64,000 bases of DNA from Tsuneonella sediminis (GCF_051912845.1 NZ_JBNCBU010000003.1:152883-216882), one strand, 5' to 3'; positions 23,493 to 31,951 are shown, counted from the first letter of the stretch. Numbers and translations are program-made. The notes: generated by a model from the letters alone, not told the origin.

Positions 23493-25559
23493 GTGTCACA
23501 CATTGGCCGGACGACGAGCCGGCGCGATGCGGCGGACCGGCTGAACCCGGGGGAGAGATTGGCGGATTTTGTGGAATTTAGGCGCGAGGGCGAAGGATTC
23601 GAGCTGCGATTCGGCGGTCGAACCATCTTGCGCCATAGCGACGCCTGTCCTGCGGTGGCCATGGCCAGGGGCGCACCCGACATCGCAATGGTCCGTGGGA
23701 ACTTCCGCATAGAGGATCAACCGTCCGCTCAGCGGACCCTTGCCGGGTGGCGCAAGGTCGATGACGGCATCGACTTCGACGGCGCTTCGCTGCGCTGGGA
23801 CGGCGCCGTTCTGACGCTGACCGCCGACGATCCCGCCTTCGATCGCTTGTACGTGCGCTTTCACGCCGAGTCCGGAGAGGCGGTCTGGGGCGGCGGTGAG
23901 CAGATGAGCTATCTCGCGCTGGGCGGTCGGCGCTTTCCGATGTGGACGAGCGAGCCCGGAGTGGGGCGCGACAAGTCGACCGAGCTGACCCGCGCGATGG
24001 ACGCCGATGGGATGGCGGGCGGAGACTACTGGACCACCAACTATCCCCAGCCGACCTTTCTCACGAGCCGGTGGATCGCGATCCATCTCGACGCGAGCTG
24101 TTTCAGCGTCCTCGACTTCACTGACCCGGCCGCGCACCTGGTCGAGGTGTGGTCGAGTTCGGCGCGCTTCGAAGTGTTTGCCGCCGACGGCCCCAGGTCG
24201 CTCGTGACGCGCCTCTCGGACCGGTTTGGCCGCCAGCCGCAGTTGCCCGACTGGGCGATCGGCGGCGCGATCGTGGGCCTGAAGTCGGGGGTCACCAGTT
24301 TCGAACGGCTCGAACGGTTCGAGAAGGCGGGTGCTGCGATCTCGGGACTGTGGTGCGAGGACTGGGCGGGAATCCGCGAGACGAGCTTCGGGCGCCGCCT
24401 GTTCTGGGACTGGCAAGTGGGTGCGCGCAGCGAGGCGCGCTTTCCGCAGCTGGAGAAGCGGATCGCCGAGCTGGATGCCCGGGGCATCCGTTTCCTTGCC
24501 TATGTCAATCCTTACCTGGCGGTCGATGCCGAGCTGTTCGCCGAGGGCGCCGAAGGACGGCACTTCTGCCTGAAACCGGATAGCGACGAGGTGTACCTCG
24601 TAGATTTCGGCGAGTTCGATTGCGGCGTGGTCGACTTTACCCGCGCGGAGACCCGCGACTGGTTTGCCGAGCGTATTCTCGGGCGCGAAATGCTCGATCG
24701 GGGGGTCATGGGCTGGATGGCCGACTTCGGCGAATACCTGCCCACCGATGTCCGGCTTGCCGACGGCAGCGATCCCATGGAGGCGCACAACCGTTGGCCC
24801 GTCCTCTGGGCCGAGGTGAACGCCGCGGCGCTCGCCAGTCGCGGCAAGACCGGCGAGGCGGTGTTCTTCATGCGGGCAGGCTTTTCGGGCGTGCAGTCCT
24901 GGTGTCCGCTGCTGTGGGCGGGCGACCAGTCGGTCGACTTCACCCGTCACGATGGTATCGGCACCGTCGTCACGGCCGCGCTATCGGCGGGGCTGGTCGG
25001 CAATGCCTACAGCCATTCCGATTGCGGCGGGTACACATCGCTGCTGGGCAACGTGCGCACCGTCGAACTGATGCAGCGGTGGTGCGAGCTCGCCGCGTTC
25101 GCTCCTGTCATGCGCAGCCACGAGGGCAATCGTCCCGACGACAACCTGCAATACGACAGCTCGGACGAACTGCTTGCCTGTTTCGCCTACTGGAGCCGGG
25201 TGCACGCTGCGCTTGCCCCCTACGTGCGCTCGCTGTGTGCCGAGGCGGCGGCCTTTGGACTTCCCCTTCAGCGGCCGCTGTTTCTCGAGTATCCCGGGGA
25301 CCCATCGCTGTTTGCCGTGCAGGACCAGTATCTCTACGGAGCCGAGCTCATGGTGGCACCGGTGATCGAGGACGGCGCGAGGGAGCGCCAGGTTGTTCTT
25401 CCCGGCAGATCGGCCTGGCGGGACCTGTGGACGGGGCGGGATTTCGCCCCCGGCATCCACACCGTTGCCGCGCCGATCGGCCAGCCGCCGGTGTTCTATC
25501 GTCCAGACGGCAGCCACGCCGCCTTGTTCGCGGCGATCGGCCAGGAGGCGCCGCGATGA
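23493..25559 (+). CDS. yihQ: GH31 sulfoquinovosidase (YihQ/SmoI-like)
   Basis: A 688-residue family GH31 glycosidase that most resembles YihQ, which hydrolyses sulfoquinovosides (for example SQ-glycerol) to sulfoquinovose. From the GTG start, the nucleophile is Asp411 (GWMADFGEYLPTD) and the acid/base is Asp478 (LLWAGDQSVDF). The residues that bind the sulfonate in YihQ are all kept: Arg302 and Trp305 (GRRLFWDW) and Tyr514 (SDCGGYTSLL). No signal peptide is visible, so it acts in the cytoplasm. The start is uncertain: GTG 23493 may be leaderless, while TTG 23559 follows a GGGGGAG tract. Its stop overlaps the LacI start by 4 bp. Specificity is inferred from motifs; a general alpha-glucosidase is the alternative. 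Confidence 0.85.
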   Translation: MSHIGRTTSRRDAADRLNPGERLADFVEFRREGEGFELRFGGRTILRHSDACPAVAMARGAPDIAMVRGNFRIEDQPSAQRTLAGWRKVDDGIDFDGASLRWDGAVLTLTADDPAFDRLYVRFHAESGEAVWGGGEQMSYLALGGRRFPMWTSEPGVGRDKSTELTRAMDADGMAGGDYWTTNYPQPTFLTSRWIAIHLDASCFSVLDFTDPAAHLVEVWSSSARFEVFAADGPRSLVTRLSDRFGRQPQLPDWAIGGAIVGLKSGVTSFERLERFEKAGAAISGLWCEDWAGIRETSFGRRLFWDWQVGARSEARFPQLEKRIAELDARGIRFLAYVNPYLAVDAELFAEGAEGRHFCLKPDSDEVYLVDFGEFDCGVVDFTRAETRDWFAERILGREMLDRGVMGWMADFGEYLPTDVRLADGSDPMEAHNRWPVLWAEVNAAALASRGKTGEAVFFMRAGFSGVQSWCPLLWAGDQSVDFTRHDGIGTVVTAALSAGLVGNAYSHSDCGGYTSLLGNVRTVELMQRWCELAAFAPVMRSHEGNRPDDNLQYDSSDELLACFAYWSRVHAALAPYVRSLCAEAAAFGLPLQRPLFLEYPGDPSLFAVQDQYLYGAELMVAPVIEDGARERQVVLPGRSAWRDLWTGRDFAPGIHTVAAPIGQPPVFYRPDGSHAALFAAIGQEAPR

Positions 25560-26569
25560 GCGAGCGCGCCAACATCCGCGATGTCGCCGCGCGCGCCGGG
25601 GTCGCGGTGAAGACTGTCAGCCGCGTCCTCAACGGCCACCCCTACGTCAGCGAGGCCATGCGCGAGCGGGTCGAGGAGGCAATGCGAGCACTCGATTTCC
25701 GGCCCAGCGTGGCGGCCCGCATCCTGTCGGGCGCGAAATCGAACCAGGTCGCGCTGATCTACGACAATCACAGCCCCTACTACATGTTCCAGATCCAGAA
25801 GGGGTGCTGGGAAGTGTGTCACGAGAAGGGTATCCGCCTTCTCGCGCAGCCGGTCGATGTCGACGATCCGGACGTGGGCGAGCAGGTCCGCGGGCTCGTT
25901 TCCGAAACCCACGTCGACGGCATCATCCTGTCGTCCCCGGTAACCGATTGCGAGCCCGTCCTGCGCATGCTCGATGCGCTCGACATTCCGTTCGTCCGGA
26001 TTTCTCCGGGGACCAATCATGCGCTGACAAGCTCGGTCTTCATGGACGACGCCCAGGCCGGCGACGACATGACCACCCATCTCGTCAACCGGGGCCACCG
26101 CCGGATCGGCTTCGTGAAGGGGCACCCGAGCCACATGGCGAGCGAGGAGCGGCTCTATGGCTATCGCAAGGCGCTCGACCGCGCCGGTATTCCGTTCGAA
26201 CCGGCGTTGGTGATGGACGGAGAATTCGATTTTGAAAGCGGCGTGCGGGCGGCTGCCGCGCTGCTCGGCGGCGCAGAGCCGCCGACCGCGATATTCGCCG
26301 CGAACGACGACATGGCGGCGGGCGTTCTTGCGGAGGCCCATTCGCGAGGGATCGATGTGCCCGGGCAGCTTTCCGTTGCGGGGTTCGACGACACCACGCT
26401 GGCGCGCACCGTCTGGCCGCCGCTGACGACGATCCACCAGCCGATGGCCGAACTGGCACGGACCGCCGCCGAAATTCTCATCGCGGGGGGCGAGACAGTC
26501 CATCGCCGCCTGCCCCACCGATTGGTCGAGCGCGCCTCGGTCGCACCGCCTGCCAGGAGAACCGAATGA
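25556..26569 (+). CDS. LacI-family transcription regulator
   Basis: A 337-residue repressor with an N-terminal LacI helix-turn-helix (NIRDVAARAGVAVKTVSRVLNG, listed here as DVAARAGVAVKTVSRVL) followed by the hinge and a periplasmic-binding-protein-like core (KSNQVALIYDNHSPYY; GIILSSPVTD; HRRIGFVKGHPSHMASEER; PTAIFAANDDMAAGVL; GFDDTTLAR). ATG 25556 overlaps the glycosidase stop, so it is part of the operon it probably controls, giving autoregulation. The likely inducer is sulfoquinovose or a derived sugar. The operator is not certain; the region 23440-23500 between the divergent units is the place to look. Confidence 0.93.
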   Translation: MSERANIRDVAARAGVAVKTVSRVLNGHPYVSEAMRERVEEAMRALDFRPSVAARILSGAKSNQVALIYDNHSPYYMFQIQKGCWEVCHEKGIRLLAQPVDVDDPDVGEQVRGLVSETHVDGIILSSPVTDCEPVLRMLDALDIPFVRISPGTNHALTSSVFMDDAQAGDDMTTHLVNRGHRRIGFVKGHPSHMASEERLYGYRKALDRAGIPFEPALVMDGEFDFESGVRAAAALLGGAEPPTAIFAANDDMAAGVLAEAHSRGIDVPGQLSVAGFDDTTLARTVWPPLTTIHQPMAELARTAAEILIAGGETVHRRLPHRLVERASVAPPARRTE

Positions 26570-27480
26570 GCCTTTTGCCCGCCCCGCCTGCGACCCGCCC
26601 GCTCGGCGCCAGCGCGATCCCCGTATCGCCCGTTGCATGGGGGATGTGGCGATTCGCCGATGGCGGGCGCTCGGTCGCGGACGCCGCCGCGCTCGTCCAC
26701 GCGGCGCTCGACGCGGGCATAACCCTGCTCGATACCGCGGACATCTACGGCTTCGACGGGGCGGGCGGCTTCGGTGATGCCGAGGCATTGCTGGGTGAGG
26801 TTCTGGCGTCGGAGCCCGCGCTTCGCGACCGGATGGTGCTCGCGACGAAGGGCGGCATTCGTCCCCCTCTGCCGTACGATCAGTCGGCCGGGTATCTGTG
26901 CGAAGCGATCGAAGCTTCGTTGCGGCGATTGAGGATCGACACGATCGACCTGTGGCAGGTCCACCGGCCGGACATCCTGACCCATCCCCAGGAGGTCGCG
27001 CGCGCGCTCGACGATGCGGTTGCAGCGGGCAAGATCCGCGAGCTCGGCGTATCCAACTTCACGATGCCGCAGGTCGAGGCCTTGGCGGCGTTTCTGGGTC
27101 GGCCGCTCGCGACCACACAGCCCGAGATCAGTCCCTTGCGGATCGACTGCTTCGAGAACGGCGAACTCGACCAGGCGATGCGGATGAACCTGCTGCCGCT
27201 GGCGTGGTCGCCGTTGGGCGGCGGGCGCCTGCTCGCGCCGGAAGGCGAGCGAGACAGGTCCGTCGCCGCCGAACTCGATCGGGTCGCAGCAGAACAGGGG
27301 GTAAGCCGCAGCGTCGCGGCCTATGGCTGGCTGATGGCGCACCCTGCCGGAATCATTCCCATCGTCGGCTCGCAAAGCGCCGGGCGGATCGCCGAGGCGA
27401 TGCAGGCGCTCTCGATGCGCTGGACCCGGCAGGACTGGTACGCGGTGCTCGTCGCCGCACGAGGAGAGAGGCTGCCATGA
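26566..27480 (+). CDS. smoB: Aldo/keto reductase, SmoB-like (6-oxoglucose reductase candidate)
   Basis: A 304-residue aldo/keto reductase with the catalytic tetrad Asp56, Tyr61 (LLDTADIYGF), Lys95 (VLATKGG) and His133 (WQVHRPD). The usual NADPH-binding end (SPLGGGRLL, then IIPIVGSQSAGRIAEAM) is present. In the sulfo-SMO pathway known from Agrobacterium, SmoB reduces 6-oxoglucose, the product of the monooxygenase, to glucose. The position directly between the LacI gene and the monooxygenase gene, with 4-bp overlaps on both sides, supports that role. Family membership is certain, substrate inferred. Confidence 0.85.
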   Translation: MSLLPAPPATRPLGASAIPVSPVAWGMWRFADGGRSVADAAALVHAALDAGITLLDTADIYGFDGAGGFGDAEALLGEVLASEPALRDRMVLATKGGIRPPLPYDQSAGYLCEAIEASLRRLRIDTIDLWQVHRPDILTHPQEVARALDDAVAAGKIRELGVSNFTMPQVEALAAFLGRPLATTQPEISPLRIDCFENGELDQAMRMNLLPLAWSPLGGGRLLAPEGERDRSVAAELDRVAAEQGVSRSVAAYGWLMAHPAGIIPIVGSQSAGRIAEAMQALSMRWTRQDWYAVLVAARGERLP

Positions 27481-28565
27481 CACGACAATGCGAGATCGCG
27501 TGGTTTTCCGCGCTCTGCGACGACGACTACGAGTTTCTAGGCGTGCCCGATCCGCAGCTCCAGTCGAGCTGGGAGCATTGCCGCAACATCGTGCTGCGTG
27601 CGGAGGAAGGCGGATTCGACAACATCCTGCTGCCGTCTGGATACCAGCTGGGCCTCGACACGACCGTTTTCGCCGCAGCGATGGCGCCGTTGCTGCGGCG
27701 GATGAAGCTGCTGTGGGCGACACGCATTGGCGAGGACTGGCCCCCGCAGCTCGCACGCCGGATCGCGACCCTCGACCGCATCCTTGGCCCCAACGCCGAT
27801 GGGACCGCCGGCCGGCTCAACGTCAACATCATCTCGTCCGATATGCCGGGACAGGCAATGCCGGGCGGCCCGCGCTATCGCCGGGCGACCGAGGTGATGA
27901 AGATCGTACGCGCGCTGCTCAACGGTGAAAGCATCGATCATCAGGGGGAGCACTACCAGCTCAAGCTCGATCCGCCGCGGATCACGACGATCAGCGGGAA
28001 GTGCCCGCCGTTCTATTTTGGTGGTCTGAGCCACGAGGCGCGCGAATGCGCGGCCGAGGCATGCGACGTCTACCTCATGTGGCCCGACACGATGGACAAG
28101 GTCCGCGAGAACATCGCCGACCTTAGCGAGCGGGCGGCCAAGCACGGCCGCACCCTCAAGTTCGGCTACCGGGTCCACGTGATCGTGCGCGAGACCGAGG
28201 AAGAGGCGCGCCAGTATGCCGACCGGCTGCTGTCGAAGCTCGACGAGGAAGCCGGCAAGGCAATCCGGGAGAAATCGCTCGACGCCAAGAACTACGGCGT
28301 CCAGCGGCAGGCCGAGCTGCGCAGCGCAGCCGGCGGCGACGGCTTCGTCGAGGACAACCTGTGGACCGGCATCGGCCGCGCGCGTTCGGGATGCGGTGCC
28401 GCCATCGTCGGCACGCCCGACCAGGTGCTGGCGAAGCTGCGCGCCTATCAGGCGGAGGGCATCGAGGCGTTCATCCTCTCGGGTTATCCCCACGTGAACG
28501 AATGCGACATGTTCGCCCGCTACGTCCTGCCGCAAATCGAGCACGGCCCCCTGAAGTTCGACTGA
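27477..28565 (+). CDS. smoC: Flavin-dependent sulfonate monooxygenase, SmoC/SsuD-like
   Basis: A 362-residue bacterial-luciferase-type (LLM) monooxygenase that uses FMNH2 and O2, of the SsuD alkanesulfonate group. Landmarks are IAWFSALCDDDYE at the N-terminus, NILLPSGYQLGLDTTVFAAAMAP, the core LNVNIISSDMPGQAMPG and YRRATEVMKIVRALLNGE, GEHYQLKLDPPRIT and PFYFGGLSHEARECAAEACDVYLMW. SmoC of Agrobacterium cleaves the C-S bond of sulfoquinovose to 6-oxoglucose plus sulfite; neighbouring glycosidase, reductase and flavin reductase fit that reaction. An alkanesulfonate monooxygenase for small sulfonates is the alternative. The ATG at 27477 overlaps the reductase stop. Confidence 0.85.
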   Translation: MTRQCEIAWFSALCDDDYEFLGVPDPQLQSSWEHCRNIVLRAEEGGFDNILLPSGYQLGLDTTVFAAAMAPLLRRMKLLWATRIGEDWPPQLARRIATLDRILGPNADGTAGRLNVNIISSDMPGQAMPGGPRYRRATEVMKIVRALLNGESIDHQGEHYQLKLDPPRITTISGKCPPFYFGGLSHEARECAAEACDVYLMWPDTMDKVRENIADLSERAAKHGRTLKFGYRVHVIVRETEEEARQYADRLLSKLDEEAGKAIREKSLDAKNYGVQRQAELRSAAGGDGFVEDNLWTGIGRARSGCGAAIVGTPDQVLAKLRAYQAEGIEAFILSGYPHVNECDMFARYVLPQIEHGPLKFD

Positions 28566-28568
28566 AAA

Positions 28569-30053
28569 ATGACCGGCGCGGCCCTTCTTTACGACATCGC
28601 GGTGATCGGCGGCGGTGTGAACGGGTGCGGGATCGCGCGCGATGCCGCTGGGCGGGGGGCGAAAGTCCTGCTGCTCGAGGCCGACGACCTTGCCAGCGGC
28701 ACCTCGTCGAAATCGACCAAGTTGATCCACGGGGGGCTGCGCTATCTCGAGCATTACGAGTTCTCGCTCGTGCGCGAGAGCCTCTCGGAGCGCGAGCGGC
28801 TGCTCGCCATCGCGCCCCACATCGCCTGGCCGATGCGCTTTGTGCTGCCCCACGTTCCGGGCCTGCGTCCGCGCTGGCTCGTCCGGGCGGGGCTGTTCCT
28901 CTACGACCATATCGGCGGGCGCAAGCGGCTGGCAGGCACCGACAGCATCGACCTGACGTCGCATCCGGCTGGCGCGCCGCTGAAGCAGGAGTTTCGCAAG
29001 GCGTTCGTCTATTCCGACTGCTGGGTCGACGATGCCCGTCTCGTCGTTCTCAACGCCCGCGATGCTGCCAACCGCGGGACCGATGTTCGCACCCGCTGCC
29101 CGGCCACCCGGCTGGCGCGCGAGGGCGATCAATGGCGTATCGAGGCGGGCGGCGAGACCTTTTCGGCGCGCGCCGTCGTCAACGCGGCGGGGCCCGCGGT
29201 GCTCGACGTGCTCGAGGCAGGCGACCTGCGGCCCGACCGGGCGATGCGGCTCGTACGCGGTTCGCACATCGTGGTCGGCAAGCTGTTTGACCACCCGTTC
29301 GCCTATTTTTTCCAGTTGCCGGATGGCCGGATCTTCTTCGCCATACCATACGAGGACGATTTCACGCTGATCGGGACCACCGACGTCGACCACGACGGCG
29401 GACCGGTGAAAGCGAGCGCAGAGGAAATCGCCTACCTGTGTGACGGGGCGAGCCGGTTCTTCCGCCGGGAAGTGACCCCGCAGGACGTGGTCTGGACTTA
29501 TTCGGGAGTGCGGCCGCTGATCGACGACGGATCCGGGCGGCCCGAAGCGGCGACGCGCGGCTACCAGCTCGACCTGTCCGAACCGGAGGAAGGCGCACCG
29601 CTGCTGACGGTCTACGGTGGCAAAATCACGACGTACCGACATCTCGCCGAGGATGCTCTCGAGCTGCTCGGCGCGCGTCTTGTGGAGGTTCAGGGCGAGG
29701 GCTGGACGGCGGATGTCCCGCTGCCGGGAGGTGATTTTGCGGTCGGCGCCACGGATGAGCTTGCAGCCGACTTCTCGCGGCGTTTCCCGTTCCTCTCCGA
29801 GGCGTCGCTCCGGCTCGTGCGGGCCTATGGCACAGACGCCTTTGCGATCTTCGACGGGACTGCAAGCCTCGACGACTGCGGGCGGACCTTCGGCCACGGC
29901 CTGACCGAGCGCGAGGTCCGCCATCTCGTTACCCGGGAATGGGCCCGCGACGCCGAAGATGTGCTTTGGCGGCGGAGCAAGCTCGGGCTACGGTTTACGC
30001 CCGCGCAGGTGCGAGCGCTCGACGAATTCGTGCAACAGGAGTTTTCCGGGTGA
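28569..30053 (+). CDS. glpD: FAD-dependent glycerol-3-phosphate dehydrogenase
   Basis: A 494-residue GlpD homologue. It has the FAD dinucleotide-binding Gly motif (YDIAVIGGGVNGCGIARDAAG), the family segment SGTSSKSTKLIHGGLRYLEHYEF, and the C-terminal DAO domain (HGLTEREVRHLVTREWARDAEDVLWRRSKLGL). GlpD oxidises glycerol-3-phosphate to DHAP and passes electrons to quinone at the inner membrane. Three bases separate it from the monooxygenase gene and it overlaps the FMN reductase by 4 bp, so it is part of the operon. Its presence suggests that glycerol from sulfoquinovosyl glycerol is used; a glycerol kinase is not in the window. Confidence 0.92.
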   Translation: MTGAALLYDIAVIGGGVNGCGIARDAAGRGAKVLLLEADDLASGTSSKSTKLIHGGLRYLEHYEFSLVRESLSERERLLAIAPHIAWPMRFVLPHVPGLRPRWLVRAGLFLYDHIGGRKRLAGTDSIDLTSHPAGAPLKQEFRKAFVYSDCWVDDARLVVLNARDAANRGTDVRTRCPATRLAREGDQWRIEAGGETFSARAVVNAAGPAVLDVLEAGDLRPDRAMRLVRGSHIVVGKLFDHPFAYFFQLPDGRIFFAIPYEDDFTLIGTTDVDHDGGPVKASAEEIAYLCDGASRFFRREVTPQDVVWTYSGVRPLIDDGSGRPEAATRGYQLDLSEPEEGAPLLTVYGGKITTYRHLAEDALELLGARLVEVQGEGWTADVPLPGGDFAVGATDELAADFSRRFPFLSEASLRLVRAYGTDAFAIFDGTASLDDCGRTFGHGLTEREVRHLVTREWARDAEDVLWRRSKLGLRFTPAQVRALDEFVQQEFSG

Positions 30054-30619
30054 CCATCAAGATCGTTGCCGTCGGGGGCACGGTGAATCCCGGCAACTCG
30101 ACCGAGCAGGCGCTTCGCCTGGCGGCCTCGACCGCTGCCGATGCGGGAGCCGACGTCACGGTATTCGGCAGCGAATACCTGCGCGCGTTGCCACACTATC
30201 GGGGGGAAGGATACGGGATCGAGGACGGGGCCGAGTTCGTCGAGGCGGTACGCCAGGCGGACGGGGTCATCGTCTCCGCCCCCGGTTATCACGGGTCGAT
30301 ATCCGGTTTGGTCAAGAACGCCCTCGACTACCTCGAGGATCTGGCAAAGGACGAGCGGCCTTATCTGGACGGCCGCGCGATCGGGCTGATAGCGACCGCC
30401 TATGGCGACCAGGCGAGCATGAGCACGCTCCAGACGCTCCGCTCGGTGGTCCACGCGCTGCGAGGATGGCCAACCCCCATGGGCGCGACCGTGCGCGTCT
30501 ATCAGGGCCTGTTCTCGCCCGACGGGGAATGCCTCGAGGATCGCGCCCGGATGCAGCTGCAGATGGTCGGCAGCCAGACCGTTCGCGGCGCGCGCGCGCT
30601 TTCGCGGCTGGGGCAGTAG
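30050..30619 (+). CDS. NAD(P)H-dependent FMN reductase (SsuE-like)
   Basis: A 189-residue flavodoxin-fold FMN reductase. The phosphate loop is VGGTVNPGNSTEQALR, and the flavin-site segment is IVSAPGYHGSISGLVKNALDYLEDL, both characteristic of SsuE/MsuE-type reductases. It supplies reduced FMN to partner monooxygenases, so here it is the natural partner of the SmoC-like enzyme five genes' distance upstream in the same operon. GTG 30050 overlaps the glpD stop by 4 bp. It ends one base before the RibB-like gene. Confidence 0.88.
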   Translation: MTIKIVAVGGTVNPGNSTEQALRLAASTAADAGADVTVFGSEYLRALPHYRGEGYGIEDGAEFVEAVRQADGVIVSAPGYHGSISGLVKNALDYLEDLAKDERPYLDGRAIGLIATAYGDQASMSTLQTLRSVVHALRGWPTPMGATVRVYQGLFSPDGECLEDRARMQLQMVGSQTVRGARALSRLGQ

Positions 30620-30620
30620 G

Positions 30621-31211
30621 ATGGCGTCGAACCTGGAAAAGGCGCTCGGGGCGCTGGCGGCCGGACGGATGATCGTCATCACCGGTGACGAGCATCGCGG
30701 GGGAGACATCGATTTCTGCTGTCCCGCGCGGGGTGCGACCGCCGAGGCGATCAACTTCATGGCTCTCCACGGGCGCGGACTCGTCTGTCTCGCGATAACC
30801 CCGGCTCGCGCCATCCGCCTCGGCATCGAACTGATCAACCCGGGTCGCGAGAACCAGTCGGGGCGTCCGCACGGCCGCTCGATCGAGGCGGCGAGCGGCG
30901 TCAGCACCGGCATTTCCGCTGCCGACCGGGCGCACACCATCCGGGTTGCGGCGGCGGACGACGCCACCGCCAGCGACCTGATCTCGCCCGGGCACGTGTT
31001 CCCCCTCATCGCGCGCGAAGGCGGCGTGCGCGAGCGTCGCGCGGCGACCGAGGCCTCGATCGAGGCCTGCCGCCGGGCGGGGGCGGGCGATGCCGCGGTG
31101 ATCTGCTCGATTATGCGCGACGACGGGGAAATGGCGCGGATAGACGACATTGCAGGTCTGATCGCGGAGCACGGCCTGCCCGTTCTCGACATCGCAGATC
31201 TCCTGGGCTGA
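30621..31211 (+). CDS. RibB-like protein with degenerate active site
   Basis: A 196-residue protein with the fold of 3,4-dihydroxy-2-butanone 4-phosphate synthase (RibB), which makes a riboflavin precursor from ribulose 5-phosphate. Recognisable RibB stretches are FMALHGRGLVCLAIT, GVSTGISAADRAHTIRVAA, LISPGHVFPLIAREGGVRER and ICSIMRDDGEMAR. The metal site is changed: E. coli RENEGD corresponds without gaps to RGGDID here, losing the metal-binding Glu, and the metal-binding His of HTEAT is Ala (AATEAS). The second Cys of VCLCIT is also Ala. Canonical catalysis is unlikely. It is the last gene of the operon, one base after the FMN reductase. It may act on another sugar or bind flavin; the function is unknown. 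Confidence 0.8.
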   Translation: MASNLEKALGALAAGRMIVITGDEHRGGDIDFCCPARGATAEAINFMALHGRGLVCLAITPARAIRLGIELINPGRENQSGRPHGRSIEAASGVSTGISAADRAHTIRVAAADDATASDLISPGHVFPLIAREGGVRERRAATEASIEACRRAGAGDAAVICSIMRDDGEMARIDDIAGLIAEHGLPVLDIADLLG

Positions 31212-31227
31212 GGCGGCCGTCCACCCG

Positions 31228-31246
31228 GATGCGGATTTGCCGCATC
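31228..31246 (+). terminator. Hairpin after the sulfoquinovose operon
   Basis: A perfect 7-bp stem GATGCGG / CCGCATC (31228-31234 and 31240-31246) with a 5-nt loop starts 17 bp after the RibB-like stop. No T-run follows, so it is a candidate intrinsic or stabilising hairpin. Confidence 0.4.
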
Positions 31247-31300
31247 GGAAACCACGTGCGCATGAGCCGTTATCTTCTCTGAACAAGGGGAGAAAATGCA

Positions 31301-31897
31301 GTGGCAAGGAGCCATCGGAACGGCCAAAGGACCACTCCCGCAGGCGACGGGCCTTACGTGAAATTCATGGCGATGATCGGCACCTCGACGGTGGTGATGT
31401 TCGTCCTCATGTACCTGAACACCTATTCGATCGACCACGTATTCTGGAGCGAGACGCGCTTCTGGATGGCGTTCGTGATGGGCGCGGCAATGATGGTCGT
31501 CATGCTCCTTTTCATGTGGGGCATGTACAAGAGTACGACCAAGAACGCCGTTATTCTCGGCACCGCGGCGGTCGTCTTCGCGTTGGCGCTGTGGCTGGTG
31601 CGCAGCCAGTCGACCGTGACCGATACCGAGTACATGCGGGCGATGATCCCCCACCACTCGATCGCGATCATGACCAGCGAACGGGCCCACATCCGCGACC
31701 CCCGCGTCCGCGAACTGGCCAAGGACATCATCATCGCGCAGCGCCGCGAGATCGCCGAGATGAAGTACCTCATCACCGACATCGAAAATAACGGGGTGCG
31801 GACAGGCGAGCCTATGGCGCCGGCCTCCTCCGAACCGACCTCAGGGCGCTTACAGGATAGCGCGGAGCGAAACAGCCGCGCAGGAGAAAGGCAATAA
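31301..31897 (+). CDS. DUF305-domain membrane protein
   Basis: A 198-residue inner-membrane protein with three hydrophobic segments (about residues 21-40, 50-71 and 82-99), then a DUF305-type helical domain. The domain hallmark is TEYMRAMIPHHSIAIMTSERAHIRDPRVRELAKDIIIAQRREIAEMK, quoted only in part here (MRAMIPHHSIAIM and IAQRREIAEMKYL). DUF305 His and Met residues are thought to bind metals such as copper. GTG 31301 follows GGGGAG. It is not obviously part of the sulfoquinovose operon, with a hairpin between. The last 30 residues are unstructured and polar. Confidence 0.85.
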   Translation: MARSHRNGQRTTPAGDGPYVKFMAMIGTSTVVMFVLMYLNTYSIDHVFWSETRFWMAFVMGAAMMVVMLLFMWGMYKSTTKNAVILGTAAVVFALALWLVRSQSTVTDTEYMRAMIPHHSIAIMTSERAHIRDPRVRELAKDIIIAQRREIAEMKYLITDIENNGVRTGEPMAPASSEPTSGRLQDSAERNSRAGERQ

Positions 31898-31951
31898 GGC
31901 ATCTCGCCCAGGCAATCCCTGAGGAATTGTGTCGGCGATAGACATCCCTGC

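Noticed and set aside
27537..29924. 795-residue minus-strand open frame opposite the monooxygenase and glpD
   Set aside because: Shadow of genuine genes; no family features, and the plus-strand genes have overlaps and motifs.
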